A stretch of DNA of 6,372 nt. Origin: Rubrobacter sp. (GTDB lineage: Bacteria > Actinomycetota > Rubrobacteria > Rubrobacterales > Rubrobacteraceae). Below the pieces are notes generated by a model. It was not told where the DNA came from, did not search any database, and saw only the letters and a list, made by a program, of their open reading frames with translations. Positions 1 through 6,316 of the stretch are shown here, one piece after another. Position numbers and translations under genes: made by a program. How positions within the stretch are numbered: position 1 is the stretch's first letter; each line of letters starts with the position of its first letter. Location: NCBI GenBank assembly GCA_016781635.1, contig JADDPY010000126.1, forward strand, positions 1-6,372. Direction: 5' to 3'.

Positions 1-306
1 GTGGAGCAGTACCGCAATCAGGTAACGGTTTTCCTCAGAGAATGGCGCAACATCAAGGACCACCAGGCCTGGGAAGCTATCGCGTTGGCCAGAAAAGAGT
101 ACGAGGAGATCGTGCTGGAGGTGTTGAAGCGCGGCTCGGACGAGGGCATGTTCTCGGTGCGGGACCAGAAGATGGCGGCGATGGCTCTGCTGGGCATGAT
201 CAACTACACGTATCAGTGGTTCGATCCCGACGGCCGCGTAAACGCAGACGAGCTGGCGGACCAGATGACAAGCATCTTCCTGCACGGCGTGATGAACGAC
301 CGGTAG
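1..306 (+). CDS. TetR-family transcriptional regulator, C-terminal part (5' end outside window)
   Basis: This is the ligand-binding and dimerisation half of a TetR-type repressor. The frame is open from the first base, so the GTG at base 1 need not be the start; the N-terminal helix-turn-helix is not in the window. The visible 101 residues are almost all helical. The pattern RKEYEEIVLEVLKRGSDEG, then a short acidic turn, MAAMALLGMINYTYQWF, D-P-D-G and a final amphipathic helix ending LHGVMNDR matches the C-terminal domain of KstR/FadR-like actinobacterial TetR regulators, which usually bind acyl-CoAs. The stop is TAG at 304-306. The gene converges on the acyl-CoA synthetase/thiolase/DUF35 operon, so a role in controlling that operon, perhaps through the palindrome at 3922-3939, is an inference from context. 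Family assignment is fairly sure; ligand and targets are unknown. Confidence 0.82.
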   Translation: MEQYRNQVTVFLREWRNIKDHQAWEAIALARKEYEEIVLEVLKRGSDEGMFSVRDQKMAAMALLGMINYTYQWFDPDGRVNADELADQMTSIFLHGVMNDR

Positions 307-423
307 GTTTGGGGGCGGGAGGGGCCGTACCACGGTCGGTCGTTCCTCCCTACCTTCCTTCGCGTAGCGTGAAAGTAGTCGAGGCGGACCCGGATGATCC
401 GCAAGCGTTTGCCGTCCTCTCGA

Positions 424-470
424 ACGGCGCCCCGGAAGACGCTTCGGCGATCCGTCTTCCGGGGCGCCGT
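424..470. terminator. Bidirectional hairpin between convergent genes
   Basis: The arms 424-441 and 453-470 are perfect reverse complements over 18 bp (ACGGCGCCCCGGAAGACG and its complement), with an 11-nt loop that contains a C-UUCG-G tetraloop. It lies between the TetR stop (306) and the DUF35 stop (552), where both transcripts end, so a shared terminator is the natural reading. Neither side has a T-tract, so it is not a canonical intrinsic terminator; it may act through stem stability or as an RNA 3'-end protector. I see no gene in 307-551. Confidence 0.7.
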
Positions 471-551
471 GCGGTCGCCGAAAGGTCCGTCGGTTGTTCG
501 TTTCGCAATCGTCGCGGTCCTTATGGCTGTCAGAGTCACGCGACAGCGGGC

Positions 552-983
552 TTAGGACTCGTTCTTCCTCGCTGCTTCCGGCTCGAAGAAGAACAGCGTC
601 GCGTCCGTGTAGTGGACAAACACCGCTGTCACGCGCCCTCCCACCTCCGGCTCGACGGTATCGAGAAACCGGGACCCCAGCCTCAGTCCCTCGTCGAGGT
701 CGACGACGCAGACCGTGTACGGTAGCTCTTCCCGGAAGACCTCCGGTCCGGCCCAGACTCTGCAGTAAGAGTACAGAGTTCCTCTGCCGCTCAAGGGCTG
801 CCAGGTGAGTCGCGACGAGAAGCAGTTAGGACAGATAGGTTTGGGCGGGAAGGTATTGTCCTCGCAATCCAGGCAGCGGGTGGTGGTGAGCCGCTCTTCC
901 CTGAGCGCTTCCCAGAACGGTTTCGTCGCGGCGCTAACGCGCGGGGGGTAAGGAGCGGGACGATCGACGCGTATGGAGCGCAA
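552..983 (-). CDS. DUF35 Zn-ribbon/OB-fold protein, partner of the adjacent thiolase-fold protein
   Basis: A 143-residue protein of the DUF35 (ChsH2/BbsA-like) family, which binds thiolase-superfamily enzymes and helps hold the acyl-CoA. Residues 18-32 (SAATKPFWEALREER) are the usual N-terminal helix. The rubredoxin-like zinc ribbon is CLDC at 37-40 and CPNC at 51-54. An OB-fold follows at about 62-135, opening with the common GRGTLYSY stretch. The length is normal for a stand-alone DUF35 protein. The frame is also open upstream, inside the thiolase gene, but that part reads as low-complexity Arg/Gly/Ala shadow. The start is therefore placed at TTG 983, 2 bases after the thiolase stop, with a weak GGAAAG about 11 nt upstream; no in-frame ATG or GTG lies near the domain start. 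It is the last gene of the operon. The family is sure; the exact start is less so. Confidence 0.88.
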   Translation of the reverse strand: MRSIRVDRPAPYPPRVSAATKPFWEALREERLTTTRCLDCEDNTFPPKPICPNCFSSRLTWQPLSGRGTLYSYCRVWAGPEVFREELPYTVCVVDLDEGLRLGSRFLDTVEPEVGGRVTAVFVHYTDATLFFFEPEAARKNES

Positions 984-985
984 GC

Positions 986-2158
986 CTACACCGACTTTCC
1001 GAAGACGTGGACGAGGGCGGCGTTGTAGTTGCCGAGCTCGGCGCTGGTGAGTGCGAGCTCCGCGTCTCGTACCTGTCGTTCGCCGGCCTCTCCCCTCAGC
1101 TGCTGGACGACCTCCACCACGTTGTAGAGCGGGGTCGCCAGCGGCGGGTGGCCGCGTGAAAGCAAGCCGCCGGAGGTGCAGAGGGGGATGCTGCCTCCCA
1201 GCGCCGTCTCGCCCCGTTGTGCCCAGAGCGCGCCCTCGCCCTCCGGGCAGAGCCCGAGAGCCTCGCTCGCCAGCACCTCGACGATCGTGCATGGGGCGTA
1301 GAGCTCGGCGAAGTCGATCTCCGCCGCCGAGACGGAGGCGTCCTCGTATGCGCGCCTAGAAGCCTCCCTCGCGGCCTCCAGCCGGATCATCGAGTTGGGT
1401 TTGTCCGAGATCTGGTGCGCACCCTCGTGGAAGAACCCGCGCCCGCGCACCACGGCGTACGGCCTATCCAGTTTTTCCGCCGTCTCCAGATCGGAGAGGA
1501 CCAGCGCAACGGCTCCGTCGGAGCGGGGCGGGACCTCGAGGAGACCCAGCGGCTCCACGATCGGCCTAGCATCCAGCACTTCCGCGAGGGTCAGTTCGTC
1601 CCTGTACTGGGCGATGGGGTTCAGGCCGGCGTGGCGCCGGTTCTTCACCGCGACGGAGGCGAGCTGCTCTCTCGTCGCCCCATACTCGTGCATGTAGCGG
1701 ACCGCGTCCATCGCGTACCAGGAGATCGGGGTGAACCCGAACGGTGCTTGAAAGTCGACATCACCCACGGCGCGCATCGTCAGGTTCATGTGCTCCGCCG
1801 ACGCTACTTGCGTCTCCATCGAGACGCCCAGAGCCATGCAGACGTTGCACTTGCCGAGCAGAATCTCGTCGACCGCCTTGTCGAAGGCGAGACCGCCCGT
1901 CATGCCGTCGCCGACGACCTCCAGCACTGTAGCGGCGCTCTGCAACCTCAGGTACCCGGCCATAAAGGTCGCGAAGTACCTCTGCTTGGCGTAGGTCCTC
2001 GGGTGCGAGAAGACGAGGCCGCCGATGTCGTCCTTTTGCACCCCGGCGTCCTCGACGGCCCGCGCAAACGCCGCGAGGAGCAACTCGTGCTCCAACGCGT
2101 CACCGTACCTCCCGACCGGCACCGCGCCGATCCCGATCACGGCGATGGGCTCGCGCAC
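986..2158 (-). CDS. Thiolase-superfamily protein (SCP2-thiolase/Ltp2-like), catalytic Cys apparently absent
   Basis: A 390-residue thiolase-fold protein of the SCP2/non-specific lipid-transfer type. The N-terminus AVIGIGAVPVGRYG, the helix EHELLLAAFARAVEDAG (23-39), the NRRHAGLNP region (173-181), DFAELYAPCT (282-291) and GGLLSRGHP (330-338, His337) are family landmarks. In true thiolases the N-terminal nucleophile is a Cys in a C-A/S-S-G-like turn. Here the equivalent stretch, EVVGDGMTGGLA (80-91), has none, and the C-terminal segment AELGNYNAALVHVFGK also lacks the second catalytic Cys. This resembles the Ltp2 steroid side-chain retro-aldolase, which uses tyrosines; Tyr287 and Tyr345 are candidates here. 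The start is GTG 2158, sharing one base with the upstream TAG (TAGTG), with GGGAGGGG 8 nt upstream, so translation is probably coupled. The DUF35 gene next door is its likely partner. The superfamily is sure; a retro-aldolase or lyase role is inferred, and the substrate is unknown. Confidence 0.88.
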   Translation of the reverse strand: MREPIAVIGIGAVPVGRYGDALEHELLLAAFARAVEDAGVQKDDIGGLVFSHPRTYAKQRYFATFMAGYLRLQSAATVLEVVGDGMTGGLAFDKAVDEILLGKCNVCMALGVSMETQVASAEHMNLTMRAVGDVDFQAPFGFTPISWYAMDAVRYMHEYGATREQLASVAVKNRRHAGLNPIAQYRDELTLAEVLDARPIVEPLGLLEVPPRSDGAVALVLSDLETAEKLDRPYAVVRGRGFFHEGAHQISDKPNSMIRLEAAREASRRAYEDASVSAAEIDFAELYAPCTIVEVLASEALGLCPEGEGALWAQRGETALGGSIPLCTSGGLLSRGHPPLATPLYNVVEVVQQLRGEAGERQVRDAELALTSAELGNYNAALVHVFGKSV

Positions 2159-3753
2159 TACCGGTGCCCCTCCCGCTCTAGAAGCCGCTCTCGCAACCTG
2201 AACTTCTGGAGCTTGCCCGACTCGGTCATGGGGAACTCGTCGACCTCCTCTACCCTACGGGGGATCTTGAAGCCCGCTACCTTACTGCCGAGATACTCCC
2301 GCACCTCCTCGACGCTCAGGGCACAGCCGGGCCTGGTCCTGACGACGGCGACCGGTACCTCTCCGTAGGTCTCGTCCGGCATACCCACCAGCGCGACCTG
2401 CTCCACGGCGGGGTGCTTGTAGAGTATGCCCTCGACCTCTTCCGGCGAGAAGTTCTCTCCTCCGACGCGGATGATCTCCTTGTAGCGCCCGTGGTAGTAG
2501 AGGTAGCCGTCCTCGTCTATGCTGCCCATGTCGCCGGTTCTGAACCATCCGCCTTCCAGAGAGACCGCCTCGGTTTCGTCGGGTTTGCCGTAGTACTCGA
2601 GCATCACGTTGTAGCCCCTGGTGACTATCTCGCCCTTTGCCCCGGGCGGCAAGGGCTTGGCTTTATCCGGGTCCACGATGCCGATCTCGCAGCCCGGATG
2701 CGCCCTGCCGCACGAAGTCATCCTCTTCTCTAGGGAATCGTCCAGGTCGCAGATAGCGACGTTGGGCGAAGTCTCGCTCGTGCCGTAGATGCACAGTATG
2801 TCCTCGATCCCCATCTCCTCGCGCACCAGCCTTACGGTCTCCGGGGAGCCGGTCATCCATCCGGTGCGCACCGTGGAGAAGCCCTCCTTGTCGAAGTGCT
2901 CGAGGTTGCGCACCATCAGGAACAGCGACTCTATGCCGCTGTACGTCGTGCATCCGTGCTGGGCAACCATCTCGAGAGCCGCAGTAGGGTCGAAGCGGTC
3001 CAACGTATAGAAAGGGACCCCGAAGATAAGTGACAGCAAGACCTGCATGGTCACCCCGCCGATGTGAAAGAAAGGTCCTCCGCAGAACACCTTGTCGCCG
3101 GGGCCGATGTGCATCCTGTCTCCGACCATGTACGCGTTGTGCAGGATCCCGTAATGGGTGAGAAGCGCGCCCTTGGGAAAGGAGGTGGTCCCGGAGGTGT
3201 ACTGGATAAGCACCGGGTCCATCCCCTGGCAACCGGCCTCCGGCGCCTCGCCCTTACAGGATACGGCCTCCTCCCAGGGGTGCGCCCCCGCCGGCGCGTC
3301 GCCGCCAACCCAAACGACGTGCTCCACTGAAGCGATCCTCTCGTCGTCTTCTCGTGCTCCGTCTCCTTCGAGATTCGGGAACCAACGGGCGACGTTGCCG
3401 CGGTACTCCGTCCCCGCGAAAGAGGCCCGGGCAATCAACGCCCTGCTCCCCGACTGCCGCAAGACATAGGCGGCTTCGTCTCTCTGGAAGCGAGCGTTGA
3501 TGGGCACCAGAATGGCTCCGATGCTACCGACCGCAAGGAGCGAGGCCACCCACTCGAAGCTGTTGGGCAGCCAGATTGCTACCCGATCTCCACGCCCTAT
3601 CCCGATCCCACTCAGGTAGCCGGCGACCCTTCTGGAAGCGACGACCAACTCGCCGTAGCTGAACCTCTGATCCCCTACAACGCAGGCCAGACCCTCCCGA
3701 GGGTAGGAACCCATCCTTTCTACCAACCGCTCGATAGTCTCGGGGTGGTTCAC
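2158..3753 (-). CDS. AMP-forming acyl-CoA synthetase (FadD-like ligase)
   Basis: A 531-residue adenylate-forming enzyme that joins a carboxylic acid to CoA through an acyl-AMP intermediate; it is probably cytosolic, with no signal peptide or membrane span seen. All core motifs are present: the phosphate-binding loop YTSGTTSFPKG (185-195), PFFHIGG (227-233), YGTSE (323-327), FRTGD (404-408), the hinge GRYKEIIRVGGENFSPEEVE (422-441) and the C-terminal catalytic lysine in TESGKLQK (Lys514). The length is typical, and no frameshift or missing key residue is seen. The start is GTG 3753, with AGGAGG at 3758-3763 only 4 nt upstream; the alternative ATG at codon 14 has a poorer site and would cut the N-terminal helix. 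It is first in the operon, and its stop overlaps the thiolase-fold start. It therefore likely makes the CoA thioester used by the next two proteins. Chain length and substrate class cannot be told; fatty, aromatic or steroid-derived acids all fit. Confidence 0.93.
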   Translation of the reverse strand: MNHPETIERLVERMGSYPREGLACVVGDQRFSYGELVVASRRVAGYLSGIGIGRGDRVAIWLPNSFEWVASLLAVGSIGAILVPINARFQRDEAAYVLRQSGSRALIARASFAGTEYRGNVARWFPNLEGDGAREDDERIASVEHVVWVGGDAPAGAHPWEEAVSCKGEAPEAGCQGMDPVLIQYTSGTTSFPKGALLTHYGILHNAYMVGDRMHIGPGDKVFCGGPFFHIGGVTMQVLLSLIFGVPFYTLDRFDPTAALEMVAQHGCTTYSGIESLFLMVRNLEHFDKEGFSTVRTGWMTGSPETVRLVREEMGIEDILCIYGTSETSPNVAICDLDDSLEKRMTSCGRAHPGCEIGIVDPDKAKPLPPGAKGEIVTRGYNVMLEYYGKPDETEAVSLEGGWFRTGDMGSIDEDGYLYYHGRYKEIIRVGGENFSPEEVEGILYKHPAVEQVALVGMPDETYGEVPVAVVRTRPGCALSVEEVREYLGSKVAGFKIPRRVEEVDEFPMTESGKLQKFRLRERLLEREGHR

Positions 3754-3916
3754 TCTACCTCCTCGCTTCGAAACCTCTCCGCTACCCCGCCGCCCAACAG
3801 GCTAACCCCAGGCAATGCTCCGCACCTTCAACCCCTTGCGCCGCGTCATACACCTCTCGAATGTATGCCGAGTTCCCCCACCCGTCGACACAGAGAAGAG
3901 CCTTTGTTAAGTTGCG

Positions 3917-3924
3917 ATTTTATA
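3917..3924 (-). promoter_or_regulatory. Candidate -10 region of the acyl-CoA synthetase operon
   Basis: On the minus strand this reads TATAAAAT, close to a sigma-70-type -10 and striking in GC-rich surroundings. No good TTGACA-like -35 lies 16-18 nt upstream (the nearest hexamers are ATACTA and ACTATC), so it may be weak or need help. It touches the palindrome at 3922-3939, where a bound repressor would block it. The leader to GTG 3753 would be about 155 nt. Confidence 0.4.
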
Positions 3925-3939
3925 CCGTCCGTTCGGTAT
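3922..3939. promoter_or_regulatory. Palindromic operator, probably for a TetR-family repressor
   Basis: An 18-bp inverted repeat, ATACCG-TCCGTT-CGGTAT: the 6-bp arms match perfectly and the central CG also pairs. Its size and ACCG/CGGT arms resemble operators of actinobacterial TetR regulators. It is centred in the divergent intergenic region (3754-4048), which holds nothing else I can name. It overlaps or adjoins candidate -10 elements for both operons. The partial TetR at 1-306 is the obvious candidate ligand in this window, but the link is inferred. Confidence 0.6.
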
Positions 3940-3942
3940 GAT
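3937..3942 (+). promoter_or_regulatory. Candidate -10 of the DUF485-symporter operon
   Basis: TATGAT differs from TATAAT at one position; TAGTAT at 3942-3947 is a second candidate. A possible -35, TTGCGA at 3912-3917, stands 19 nt from TATGAT, longer than ideal. TTTATA at 3919-3924 is 17 nt from TAGTAT. In either case the palindrome fills the -35/-10 spacer, the classic position for repression. The leader to ATG 4049 would be about 100 nt. Confidence 0.4.
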
Positions 3943-4036
3943 AGTATAGGGGAATTCGGCGAGGAGGGGAAGCGACAGATCCAATACGATTTTTGGAAAG
4001 GTCTTTCCGTCATTGTGCGGACCCGCTTGTTCGAGC

Positions 4037-4044
4037 AAAGGAGG
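4037..4044 (+). promoter_or_regulatory. Shine-Dalgarno site fixing the DUF485 start
   Basis: AAAGGAGG lies 4 nt before ATG 4049. It rules out the in-frame ATG at 4013, which would add 12 residues translated through this site and unlike the family N-terminus. Confidence 0.75.
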
Positions 4045-4048
4045 GCTT

Positions 4049-4405
4049 ATGGAGGATAACGATCGGTCAGGCTCTACGAGGGCTTCTACCCGAAGGGGCA
4101 AGGAGTGGGATCGGGTGGCGCAAACGTCGGCCTTTGAGGATCTTATGCAGCGTAAAAAGGCGTTTCTCGTCCCCGCAGTGATCTTCTTCTTGGTGTTCTA
4201 CATGTCGCTGCCAGTCCTAGCAGGATTCACGACGTTGTTGGACGGGCCGGCGATCGGAGAGATGACCTGGGCGTACGTCTTCGCCTTCGTCCAGTTCCCC
4301 ATGGTCTGGATACTTTGTCATCTGTACAGGAACCGGGCCAACAAGTGGGACGGTCTCGTCGATAAAGCGCGTCGAGAGGCCTCCGAGGGGAGGAAGACAC
4401 CGTGA
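4049..4405 (+). CDS. DUF485 small membrane protein (YjcH-like) preceding the ActP symporter
   Basis: A 118-residue inner-membrane protein. A charged hydrophilic N-terminus (about 1-36, rich in Arg, Ser and Thr) comes first. The DUF485 domain starts at SAFEDLMQRKKAFLVP (28-42), has transmembrane helix 1 at about 38-60 (with FFLVFYMSLPVLAGF), a short loop with the usual Gly, transmembrane helix 2 at about 73-93 (WAYVFAFVQFPMVWILCHLY) and the conserved tail YRNRANKWDGLVDKARRE. In many bacteria this family sits directly before actP and may help assemble or tune the transporter; no biochemical role is firmly known. Its TGA overlaps the symporter GTG by 4 bases (GTGA at 4402-4405), so the two are probably translationally coupled. 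The hydrophilic N-terminal extension of about 30 residues is a little longer than in the enterobacterial form. Family confidence is high; function is inferred from the neighbour. Confidence 0.9.
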   Translation: MEDNDRSGSTRASTRRGKEWDRVAQTSAFEDLMQRKKAFLVPAVIFFLVFYMSLPVLAGFTTLLDGPAIGEMTWAYVFAFVQFPMVWILCHLYRNRANKWDGLVDKARREASEGRKTP

Positions 4406-5979
4406 GGACCGACCCCACCACTGTCGCCATCTTCGTGGCGATCGTCGCCATAACTCTGGGTATCACGGCCTGGGCGGCCAGAAAGAACAAGTCTACCAGC
4501 GACCACTACGTCGCCGGGGGCGGGCTCAAGGGCTGGCAGAACGGCCTTGCCATAGCCGGGGACTACATGTCGGCCTCCACGTTCCTCGGGGTTGCGGGGG
4601 CCATATCGCTGACCGGTTTCGCCGGTGCCGGCGTCTACACCGCAGTGGGCGGTGTGGTCACCTACCTACTCGTGCTCCTGCTCGTCGCCGAGCCGTTGAG
4701 GAACCTCGGCAAGTACACCATGGCGGACGTGCTCGCGAGCCGCTTCAACGCGAAGGGGGTTCGCTCCGTGGCGGCCCTCAGCACGGTGATCATAAGCATC
4801 ATGTACATGATCGGCCAGCTTGTCGGCGCCGGCGCGATCATCCAGCTCCTGATAGGCATCGACTACAGCGTGTCGGTCATCGCCATCGGGGTTCTGATGG
4901 CGATCTACATCGGGTTGGGCGGCATGTTGGCCACCACGTGGATCCAGATCGTCAAGGCCGTACTTCTCATAAGCGCGATCGTGGTCATGGTGGTGCTCGT
5001 GCTGGCCAGGTTCAGCTTCAACCCGATCACCCTTTTCGGCGAGGTGGCCAACCAGTTCGGCAGAGAGGCGCTCAGGCCCGCGCACGGGTTCACCGAGACC
5101 CTGAACTGGGTCTCCTTCAACCTGGCCCTCGTCCTCGGCACGGCGGGGTTGCCGCACATCCTGATCCGCTTCTTCACCGTCCCCGACGCGAAGACGGCCC
5201 GTAACTCGGCAACGGTCGCTATCTGGGTTATCGGCCTGGTGCTCTTGACGTTACCGATTCTCGGGTACGGGGCCGCACTCCTGGTCGGGCGGGAAGCCAT
5301 CCTGAGCGCGAACCCCGGGGGCAACCTGGCTGCCCCGCTGTTGGCCAACGAGCTCGCCGGGTCCTTCTTCCTAGCCTACGTCTCGGCGGTCGCCTTCGCC
5401 ACGATTCTGGCCGTGGTCTCCGGGCTGGTGATCGCAGCCTCGGGCGCCTTCGCGCACGACTTCTACAACAACGTGATACGCAACGGCGAGGCAAATGATC
5501 GAGAGCAGCACAACGCCGCCCGCCTCACCGCCGTCCTCGTCGCCGTGCTCGCGATTGTGCTCGCGCTGGGGGCGCAGGCCACCAACATCACCATCCTGGT
5601 CGTCCTGGCCTTCGCGGTGGCAGCCAGCGCGAACGTGCCGGTGATCCTTCTGACGCTGTTCTGGAAGAGGTTCAACACCAGCGGGGCGATCATCGGCATG
5701 CTCACCGGCATGGTGGCCTCCGTGGGGCTCGTTATGATCGGCACCAACGTCATGGGCGAGAACGCGCTCTTCCCCCTTGGGAACCCTGCATTGGTCTCTG
5801 TGCCGATCGGCTTCCTCGGCTGCTACCTCGGTACCGTGCTGGGAGGTTCGCGTGCGCGGGAGGAGGCAGAGCGGGGGAAGCAGGTGCCTTACGAGGAGAT
5901 CTACGTCAGGTCCAACACAGGCATCAGCGACATAGAGGAGGAGCTCGAGGCGGGCTCAGCGCAGCAATCGCGGGTCTGA
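4402..5979 (+). CDS. actP: Cation/acetate symporter, SSS family (ActP-like)
   Basis: A 525-residue polytopic membrane protein of the sodium:solute symporter family, which takes up acetate or related small monocarboxylates with a cation. Hydrophobic stretches suggest 13 membrane helices, roughly at 7-27, 47-70, 75-97, 122-147, 155-178, 181-203, 235-255, 271-295, 325-349, 372-392, 396-419, 427-447 and 463-482. Shared ActP landmarks are NGLAIAGDYMSAST (47-60), GGMLATTWIQIVKAVLL (173-189), GTAGLPHILIRFFTV (246-260), SAVAFATILAVVSG (328-341, in the helix that lines the Na+ site in this fold) and the tail YVRSNTG (501-507). E. coli ActP has an extra N-terminal leader that is absent here. The start is GTG 4402, with GGGGAGG 8 nt upstream. 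The cytoplasmic tail ends in an acidic stretch (DIEEELE). Its link to acyl-CoA genes fits carboxylate uptake, but the true substrate could be propionate, pyruvate or another acid. Confidence 0.93.
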   Translation: MRTDPTTVAIFVAIVAITLGITAWAARKNKSTSDHYVAGGGLKGWQNGLAIAGDYMSASTFLGVAGAISLTGFAGAGVYTAVGGVVTYLLVLLLVAEPLRNLGKYTMADVLASRFNAKGVRSVAALSTVIISIMYMIGQLVGAGAIIQLLIGIDYSVSVIAIGVLMAIYIGLGGMLATTWIQIVKAVLLISAIVVMVVLVLARFSFNPITLFGEVANQFGREALRPAHGFTETLNWVSFNLALVLGTAGLPHILIRFFTVPDAKTARNSATVAIWVIGLVLLTLPILGYGAALLVGREAILSANPGGNLAAPLLANELAGSFFLAYVSAVAFATILAVVSGLVIAASGAFAHDFYNNVIRNGEANDREQHNAARLTAVLVAVLAIVLALGAQATNITILVVLAFAVAASANVPVILLTLFWKRFNTSGAIIGMLTGMVASVGLVMIGTNVMGENALFPLGNPALVSVPIGFLGCYLGTVLGGSRAREEAERGKQVPYEEIYVRSNTGISDIEEELEAGSAQQSRV

Positions 5980-6011
5980 AAATCCTCATACAGGAGTGCT
6001 CGGCGATTGTA

Positions 6012-6040
6012 GGAGCAAGACGGCTAAGGCCGCCTGCTCC
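6012..6040 (+). terminator. Hairpin 33 nt after the ActP stop
   Basis: Outer arms GGAGCA (6012-6017) and TGCTCC (6035-6040) enclose a second stem, CGGC-TAAG-GCCG (6021-6032), separated by a small internal loop. This is about 10 bp in all, placed where the symporter transcript should end. There is no T-tract, so it may be a weak terminator or a 3'-end stabiliser. Confidence 0.4.
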
Positions 6041-6243
6041 GCGAAGAGGAAAGGGGGAAATCACCCTCCGAGGAGATGGTCGGCTGGGCACGAGGCCGAA
6101 TGGCTGCCTACGATTATCCGAGTATCTTCGAGTTCGCGAACTCCTTTCCGAAGAGCGGCACCGGAAGATTCTGCGGGGCGAGATGCAAGAGAAGCAGCAA
6201 CAGAAAGCCACTCGAGCTAAGTAATCCCGAGGACGGTTTGACG

Positions 6244-6278
6244 CGAGGATACCCCGTCTTTGGTCCGGGGTATCCTCG
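6244..6278 (+). terminator. 13-bp perfect hairpin, likely terminator of the symporter operon
   Basis: Arms 6244-6256 (CGAGGATACCCCG) and 6266-6278 are exact reverse complements with a 9-nt loop. It stands 52 bp before the GTG of the next gene. No run of T follows, as with the convergent hairpin at 424-470, so this genome may rely on hairpins without U-tracts. A regulatory role in the leader of the next gene is the alternative. Confidence 0.55.
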
Positions 6279-6293
6279 GTGTAGGACCCAGGG

Positions 6294-6316
6294 GCTCGCG
6301 CGGTAGCGCGGCGAGC
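6294..6316 (+). promoter_or_regulatory. Small hairpin directly before a Shine-Dalgarno site
   Basis: GCTCGC (6294-6299) pairs with GCGAGC (6311-6316), with an 11-nt GC-rich loop that could pair further. It ends one base before AAGGAGG (6317-6323), the ribosome site for GTG 6331. It may affect initiation or be chance in GC-rich DNA. Confidence 0.3.

Noticed and set aside
294..345. 9-bp inverted repeat (GAACGACCG / CGGTCGTTC) over the TetR stop codon
   Set aside because: The loop is 34 nt and the stem modest; the stronger 18-bp hairpin downstream explains termination better.
431..740. 10-mer CCCGGAAGAC at 431-440 and again at 731-740
   Set aside because: The second copy is in the DUF35 coding region with no shared flanks; chance is enough in GC-rich DNA.
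984..1292. Upstream extension of the DUF35 reading frame inside the thiolase gene (minus strand)
   Set aside because: It is out of frame with the thiolase, reads as Arg/Gly/Ala-rich shadow, and would give DUF35 a 103-residue N-terminus unlike its family.
1217..2368. 383-codon open frame on the plus strand opposite the thiolase and synthetase genes
   Set aside because: It is antisense to two well-supported genes, crosses their junction, is rich in Arg/His/Asp as GC-rich shadows are, and shows no domain.
4013..4048. Earlier in-frame ATG for the DUF485 gene
   Set aside because: The extension is translated through the AAAGGAGG site, and ATG 4049 has ideal support.
3745..4059. 104-codon plus-strand frame across the divergent promoter region
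   Set aside because: It starts inside the synthetase start region, covers the operator and ends just after the DUF485 start; the composition is not protein-like.
6076..6306. 76-codon plus-strand frame after ActP
   Set aside because: The Shine-Dalgarno-like AGGAG abuts the ATG with no spacer, the frame reads through the 13-bp hairpin and the small hairpin's left arm, and no family is recognisable.
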